A stretch of DNA of 8,942 bases. Source: Pyrinomonadaceae bacterium. Its GTDB lineage: Bacteria; Acidobacteriota; Blastocatellia; Pyrinomonadales; Pyrinomonadaceae. Under the pieces are notes generated by a model that was given only the letters and a program-made list of their open reading frames with translations, was not told where the DNA came from and did not search any database. Location: NCBI GenBank assembly GCA_014379075.1, contig JACMMN010000247.1:1-8942 (forward strand). Direction: 5' to 3'. Below are positions 6,795 to 8,942 of the stretch, piece by piece (the stretch's first letter is position 1; every line of letters begins with the position of its first letter). Both the position numbers and the translations under genes were made by a program.

Positions 6795-6810
6795 AGGCAC
6801 GGCAATTGCT
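6795..6810 (+). promoter_or_regulatory. Sigma-54 (RpoN) -24/-12 promoter for the response regulator
   Basis: The sequence AGGCACGGCAATTGCT matches the sigma-54 consensus TGGCACG-N4-TTGCW at every defined position except the first. The invariant GG (6796-6797) and GC (6808-6809) are in exact register, and a T-run follows. The predicted transcription start is about 6821, giving a leader of about 113 nt before the response regulator ATG at 6934. Such promoters need an AAA+ enhancer-binding activator, and dyads lie about 100 and 160 bp upstream of the predicted start. Confidence 0.7.
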
Positions 6811-6824
6811 CGGTTTTTAACGAC

Positions 6825-6853
6825 TGCAGAAAAGACAACGTTAATGTTCTGCA
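6825..6853 (+). promoter_or_regulatory. Stem-loop in the response-regulator leader
   Basis: TGCAGAA (6825-6831) and TTCTGCA (6847-6853) form a perfect 7-bp stem with a 15-nt loop that itself contains AACGTT. It would start about 4 nt from the predicted 5' end of the sigma-54 transcript, a position that can stabilise mRNA. Just downstream, GCAAACG occurs twice (6851-6857 and 6862-6868) at 11-bp spacing. Confidence 0.4.
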
Positions 6854-6918
6854 AACGGATAGCAAACGTATAACGCGTATTGCTTGACCATTGCCGGTGA
6901 AAGAGGCCGGATGTTTTT

Positions 6919-6924
6919 GGAGGA
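6919..6924 (+). promoter_or_regulatory. Strong Shine-Dalgarno sequence of the response regulator
   Basis: GGAGGA lies about 9-10 nt before the ATG at 6934 and fixes that start. An overlapping ATG at 6929 is out of frame. This is the best ribosome-binding site in the window; several neighbours have none. Confidence 0.8.
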
Positions 6925-6933
6925 ATTGATGTT

Positions 6934-7305
6934 ATGGCAAAGACAGTTTTAGTAGTTGAGGATCAGCCCGACATCCGTTCGCTGACAAGATTTATTGTAG
7001 AATCGATAGGTTACAACGTAATAGAAGCCTGCAACGGCTACGAAGCTTTTGAAGAAGCGAAATCTAAAATCCCCGACATAATTCTAATGGATATAGCAAT
7101 GCCGAAAATGAACGGCATCACATCCGCCAATCTAATTCGGAACAGCGAGATAGGAAAAAGGATCCCTATAGTCGCATTCACATCGTTCGGAAAAGAGTTC
7201 ATAGATGTGGCGGACTCGTTCGGCTTTGACAAAGTCGTCCAAAAGCCGCTCGACCAGGAGCATATGAAAATACTTTTGGATGAATATCTTGATCCGGGCC
7301 ACTAA
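6934..7305 (+). CDS. Single-domain (CheY-like) response regulator receiver protein
   Basis: The 123-residue protein is a complete receiver domain and nothing else. The acidic pocket is E9/D10, the phosphorylation site is D53 in ILMDIAMPKMNG, the switch Thr is T83 in VAFTSFG, and the conserved Lys is K104 in QKPL. With no output domain, it should act by phosphorylation-dependent binding to a partner, as CheY or Spo0F do, or as a phosphate shuttle in a phosphorelay. No histidine kinase is nearby, so it is an orphan. The gene is preceded by a strong GGAGGA, a leader of about 113 nt and a near-consensus sigma-54 promoter, so expression probably depends on RpoN and an activator. A hairpin terminator begins 12 nt after its stop, making it a monocistronic unit. 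The function (motility, development or stress) is not visible. Confidence 0.93.
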   Translation: MAKTVLVVEDQPDIRSLTRFIVESIGYNVIEACNGYEAFEEAKSKIPDIILMDIAMPKMNGITSANLIRNSEIGKRIPIVAFTSFGKEFIDVADSFGFDKVVQKPLDQEHMKILLDEYLDPGH

Positions 7306-7316
7306 CATACTCAAAT

Positions 7317-7346
7317 AAAAAAAGACTCGATATCGAGTCTTTTTTT
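7317..7346. terminator. Symmetrical bidirectional rho-independent terminator
   Basis: Seven A residues, a perfect 16-bp palindrome GACTCGATATCGAGTC (7324-7339; 6-bp stem with ATAT loop) and seven T residues form an exactly symmetrical hairpin with a U-run on either strand. It lies 12 nt after the response regulator stop and 38 nt after the stop of the convergent Cys-rich gene, so it can end both transcripts. Confidence 0.9.
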
Positions 7347-7384
7347 ATTAATTAAGGCTGGCTAAAACCGAATCCGATATCGAA

Positions 7385-7717
7385 TTACACGGCTTTTTCA
7401 CCTTTCTTACAGCACGAGCAATCACAGCTTTTATGTTCACCTGCGGCTGCTGCTTCATGGTTCATATCGTGATGAGCCTTTGCCTCGCCTTTTTTCATCG
7501 GGCACGATTCGCCGCTTTTGCAGCAGCAATTCGGATCGTCGCAGCACGCTTCGGTTTGGCCGGATGCGGCCTTGTTCTTCATCGGACACGAATCGCTGCC
7601 CTTACAGCAGTCGGTCTTAGCTTGCGTTGCAACTGTTGACTGGTTGTAGGCAAACGCCACAACGGCGAGGCCGAAAACCATAAGTATCGAAAGGGCTAAT
7701 AATATCTTCTTTTTCAT
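7385..7717 (-). CDS. Exported Cys-rich, probable metal-binding protein
   Basis: The 110-residue precursor starts with a clear signal peptide (MKKK, hydrophobic 5-20, likely cut after AFA-23). The mature part has 13 cysteines, including CC and CCC clusters, plus four histidines and several methionines. An internal repeat is visible: CCKGSDSCPMK (37-47) and CCKSGESCPMK (65-75). A His/Asp/Met stretch HHDMNH (82-87) and a terminal CDCSCC (98-103) follow. This composition fits binding of soft metals such as Cu(I), Zn or Cd in the periplasm or outside the cell; no enzyme fold is evident. The start is supported by AGGA 8 nt before the ATG. The gene lies 89 nt downstream of another exported Cys-containing protein with a related HCPLK motif, probably in one operon, and ends at the bidirectional terminator. 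I do not recognise a named family. Confidence 0.8.
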   Translation of the reverse strand: MKKKILLALSILMVFGLAVVAFAYNQSTVATQAKTDCCKGSDSCPMKNKAASGQTEACCDDPNCCCKSGESCPMKKGEAKAHHDMNHEAAAAGEHKSCDCSCCKKGEKAV

Positions 7718-7725
7718 TTATTGTT

Positions 7726-7730
7726 TCCTC
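7726..7730 (-). promoter_or_regulatory. Shine-Dalgarno of the Cys-rich protein
   Basis: GAGGA on the minus strand lies 8 nt before the ATG at 7717 and supports that start over any internal one. Confidence 0.65.
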
Positions 7731-7806
7731 GTAGTTAGAAATTATCACTTTGTCGGGGCCAGGCTGTTTGAGCCGGGGGAAAATTAACGCTCACAAAGCA
7801 ATCTTT

Positions 7807-8238
7807 CTAAATCCGAAATACGCAATTATCAATAAAAACGTTTTTACGGTAAAGGACGGGCGGCGAGTATGCGGCAGGCGTCTGAAATGATACAGCGACA
7901 GATCTGAGTTTAGGAGCATCTACCTGCACCTCGGCCGGGACATCGGAGGATGAATCCACCATACGGTCGATCTTTCGTGCCTTGTCGAAAACGATCGACA
8001 GATAAGCGCAGCAACCGAGGCTCGCGTGACCCGTTTGGCGGGAAACGGCGTTGTTTTTTTCGGAACCCCTGTCGCAGTGCTCGCTTTTTTGTTTTAGCGG
8101 ACAGTGTTCGGCCGCCGCGTTCGCCGACGGCATACTTCCGCAACAAAACAGGAACAGAAACCCGCTTAACCAAAAAGCCATGAACGCTGCGATCGGCTTT
8201 TTAACGAGTTTTGTAAGATGTTTGCTGGAAACGTCCAT
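7807..8238 (-). CDS. Small exported protein of unknown function with HCPLK/Cys-His motif
   Basis: The 143-residue product has a basic N-terminus (KHLTKLVKK), a hydrophobic segment at 15-34 and a probable signal peptidase I site in SANAAA (38-43). FLFCC is not a good lipobox. The mature part opens with EHCPLKQKSEHC (44-55), then GCCAYLS (75-81), a polar middle, and a hydrophobic or aromatic C-terminus with one more Cys (139). The CPLK motif resembles the CPMK repeats of the next gene, and the Cys/His pairs suggest metal binding. I do not recognise the family; proteins of this general type occur near copper- or heavy-metal-resistance genes, but no transporter or oxidase is in the window. The ATG at 8238 has no Shine-Dalgarno sequence. 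A weak promoter (TTGCTG, 17 bp, TAACAT at 8253-8248) would give a very short or absent leader. Overlapping frames on either strand look like shadows. Confidence 0.65.
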   Translation of the reverse strand: MDVSSKHLTKLVKKPIAAFMAFWLSGFLFLFCCGSMPSANAAAEHCPLKQKSEHCDRGSEKNNAVSRQTGHASLGCCAYLSIVFDKARKIDRMVDSSSDVPAEVQVDAPKLRSVAVSFQTPAAYSPPVLYRKNVFIDNCVFRI

Positions 8239-8370
8239 CGGAAATTAATGTTATCACCCAATGACGGTCGCAGCAAGAGTTCTTGGATCTCGGAGTGGTC
8301 TCATAATCCGACGCGGAAACAAATTCTTGAATTTTATTATATTATCGAGAGTAACACCGGCAGAGATTCT

Positions 8371-8942
8371 ATGAGCCTCAAAACGATCCTTAAGAAAATA
8401 GTCGAAACGAGCGGGTATACGATCAAAAGGCCTTCCAAGGAAGAATCGTACTATGACGGCGATGGCCTGAAAAGCATTCATAACCACGACTTTCTGCGTG
8501 ATCCCGAATTCATCGCAGCTTACGGGCGTGGGGTAGAGGCGGCGGGCGACCTGAATTGGCATTGGCGGGTACACGTGGGGTTATGGACGGCGTATTCCGC
8601 AGGCAGGCTGGACGGTGATTTCGTCGAATGCGGCGTCAACCGCGGATTTCTGAGTTCGGCAATTATGCACTATCTGGATTGGGACCAAACCGGGAAGACA
8701 TTTTATCTCCTGGACACATTCGCCGGCATGGACGAGCGCTATGTGAGTGAAAAAGAGATCAATGCCGGCACGCTCTATCATAATCAAGCGAATCTGGAAT
8801 CAGGCCACTATGTGCGTGGGGTGGATTCGGTAAGAGCGAATTTTTCCCAATGGAAAAATGTGAGGATCATCGAGGGTCCGATTCCCGAAACACTTTCGGA
8901 GATCGACACGGCGTCTATCGCATATCTCCATCTCGATATGAA
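8371..8942 (+). CDS. TylF/macrocin-O-methyltransferase-type SAM-dependent methyltransferase (3' truncated by window edge)
   Basis: The frame is open from 8371 to the window end, giving 190 complete residues and no stop. It shows the order of a class I methyltransferase of the TylF type: an N-terminal helical part; the SAM-binding motif GDFVECGVNRGF (82-93); the post-I acidic strand FYLLDTFAGMDE (111-122), typical of TylF proteins; motif IIEGPIPETL (166-175); and IAYLHLDM (183-190), where D189 should be the metal-binding Asp. Such enzymes O-methylate sugars or other hydroxyls in glycans and natural products. The rest of the domain lies beyond the window. The frame is open further upstream, with another ATG at 8248, but MSLKTILKK is a natural start and has a weak AGAG 5 nt ahead. 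The 132-bp gap to the divergent exported-protein gene shows no strong promoter. The acceptor is unknown. Confidence 0.85.
   Translation, partial: MSLKTILKKIVETSGYTIKRPSKEESYYDGDGLKSIHNHDFLRDPEFIAAYGRGVEAAGDLNWHWRVHVGLWTAYSAGRLDGDFVECGVNRGFLSSAIMHYLDWDQTGKTFYLLDTFAGMDERYVSEKEINAGTLYHNQANLESGHYVRGVDSVRANFSQWKNVRIIEGPIPETLSEIDTASIAYLHLDM

Larger units (their letters stand above)
6493..6933. other. Divergent regulatory region, no gene seen
   Basis: This 441-bp gap separates the divergently transcribed FAD oxidase and response regulator. Two short reading frames in it (6510-6764 plus and 6669-6854 minus) show no recognisable family, no convincing ribosome-binding site and no protein-like composition, so I do not call them. 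The visible content is regulatory: the TATAAT box of the left gene; dyads ATTCG-N5-CGAAT (6653-6667) and TGTAT-N6-ATACA (6710-6725); a sigma-54 promoter (6795-6810); and a leader with an inverted repeat and paired CAAACG boxes. Confidence 0.6.

Noticed and set aside
6884..6889. TTGACC as a -35 box for the response regulator
   Set aside because: No -10 hexamer lies at 16-18 bp, and the spacing would collide with the ribosome-binding site.
8248..8370. In-frame upstream ATG at 8248 as the methyltransferase start
   Set aside because: It would add 41 residues without family-like features; the 8371 start gives a normal N-terminus. The frame being open further upstream prevents complete exclusion.
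8254..8787. Two minus-strand frames (8254-8574 and 8581-8787)
   Set aside because: They lie largely opposite the methyltransferase, whose plus-strand frame has clear SAM-binding motifs.

Overview
This 8.9 kb window looks like chromosomal DNA of a free-living Gram-negative-type bacterium of roughly 50% GC. The house style resembles soil Acidobacteriota such as Blastocatellia/Pyrinomonadaceae: many single-function genes, short dispersed intergenic repeats, sigma-54-type signals and frequent absence of a Shine-Dalgarno sequence. That placement is an inference from style only; there is no rRNA or other marker here. No phage, transposase, CRISPR array, tRNA or rRNA is visible.

Layout. (1) 1-1939, plus strand: the C-terminal end of a family 3 glycoside hydrolase, then a fold-III PLP decarboxylase of the diaminopimelate decarboxylase (LysA) type. 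(2) 1943-6492, minus strand, read right to left: a GlcD/D-lactate dehydrogenase-type FAD oxidase, a HAD phosphatase/phosphomutase-like protein, a large TPR-like protein, and a phytanoyl-CoA dioxygenase-like Fe(II)/2-oxoglutarate enzyme. They could be partly co-transcribed (gaps of 62, 85 and 32 nt), but a palindromic repeat sits between the second and third. (3) 6493-6933: a 441-bp regulatory region with a TATAAT box almost touching the FAD oxidase start on one strand. On the other strand it holds a near-perfect sigma-54 promoter with upstream dyads and a structured leader before a CheY-like single-domain response regulator (6934-7305). (4) 7317-7346: a symmetrical bidirectional terminator. 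(5) 7385-8238, minus strand: two small exported Cys-rich proteins sharing a CP(M/L)K motif, probably a metal-handling pair. (6) From 8371, plus strand: a TylF-type SAM-dependent methyltransferase that runs off the window. It is a complete reading frame up to the edge but has no stop inside the window.

Most interesting observations: the sigma-54 promoter in front of an orphan receiver protein; the LysA-like enzyme, which lacks the usual substrate-carboxylate Arg, carries Asp in place of the usual Glu, and has a heptanucleotide tandem repeat translated in frame inside a loop; the paired Cys-rich exported proteins; a HAD protein whose motif I reads DxN rather than DxD; and three different short repeat types in one window, one ending 10 nt from a start codon. 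No complete new defence or mobile system is visible. The candidates for something undescribed are the Cys-rich pair and the sigma-54-controlled receiver.
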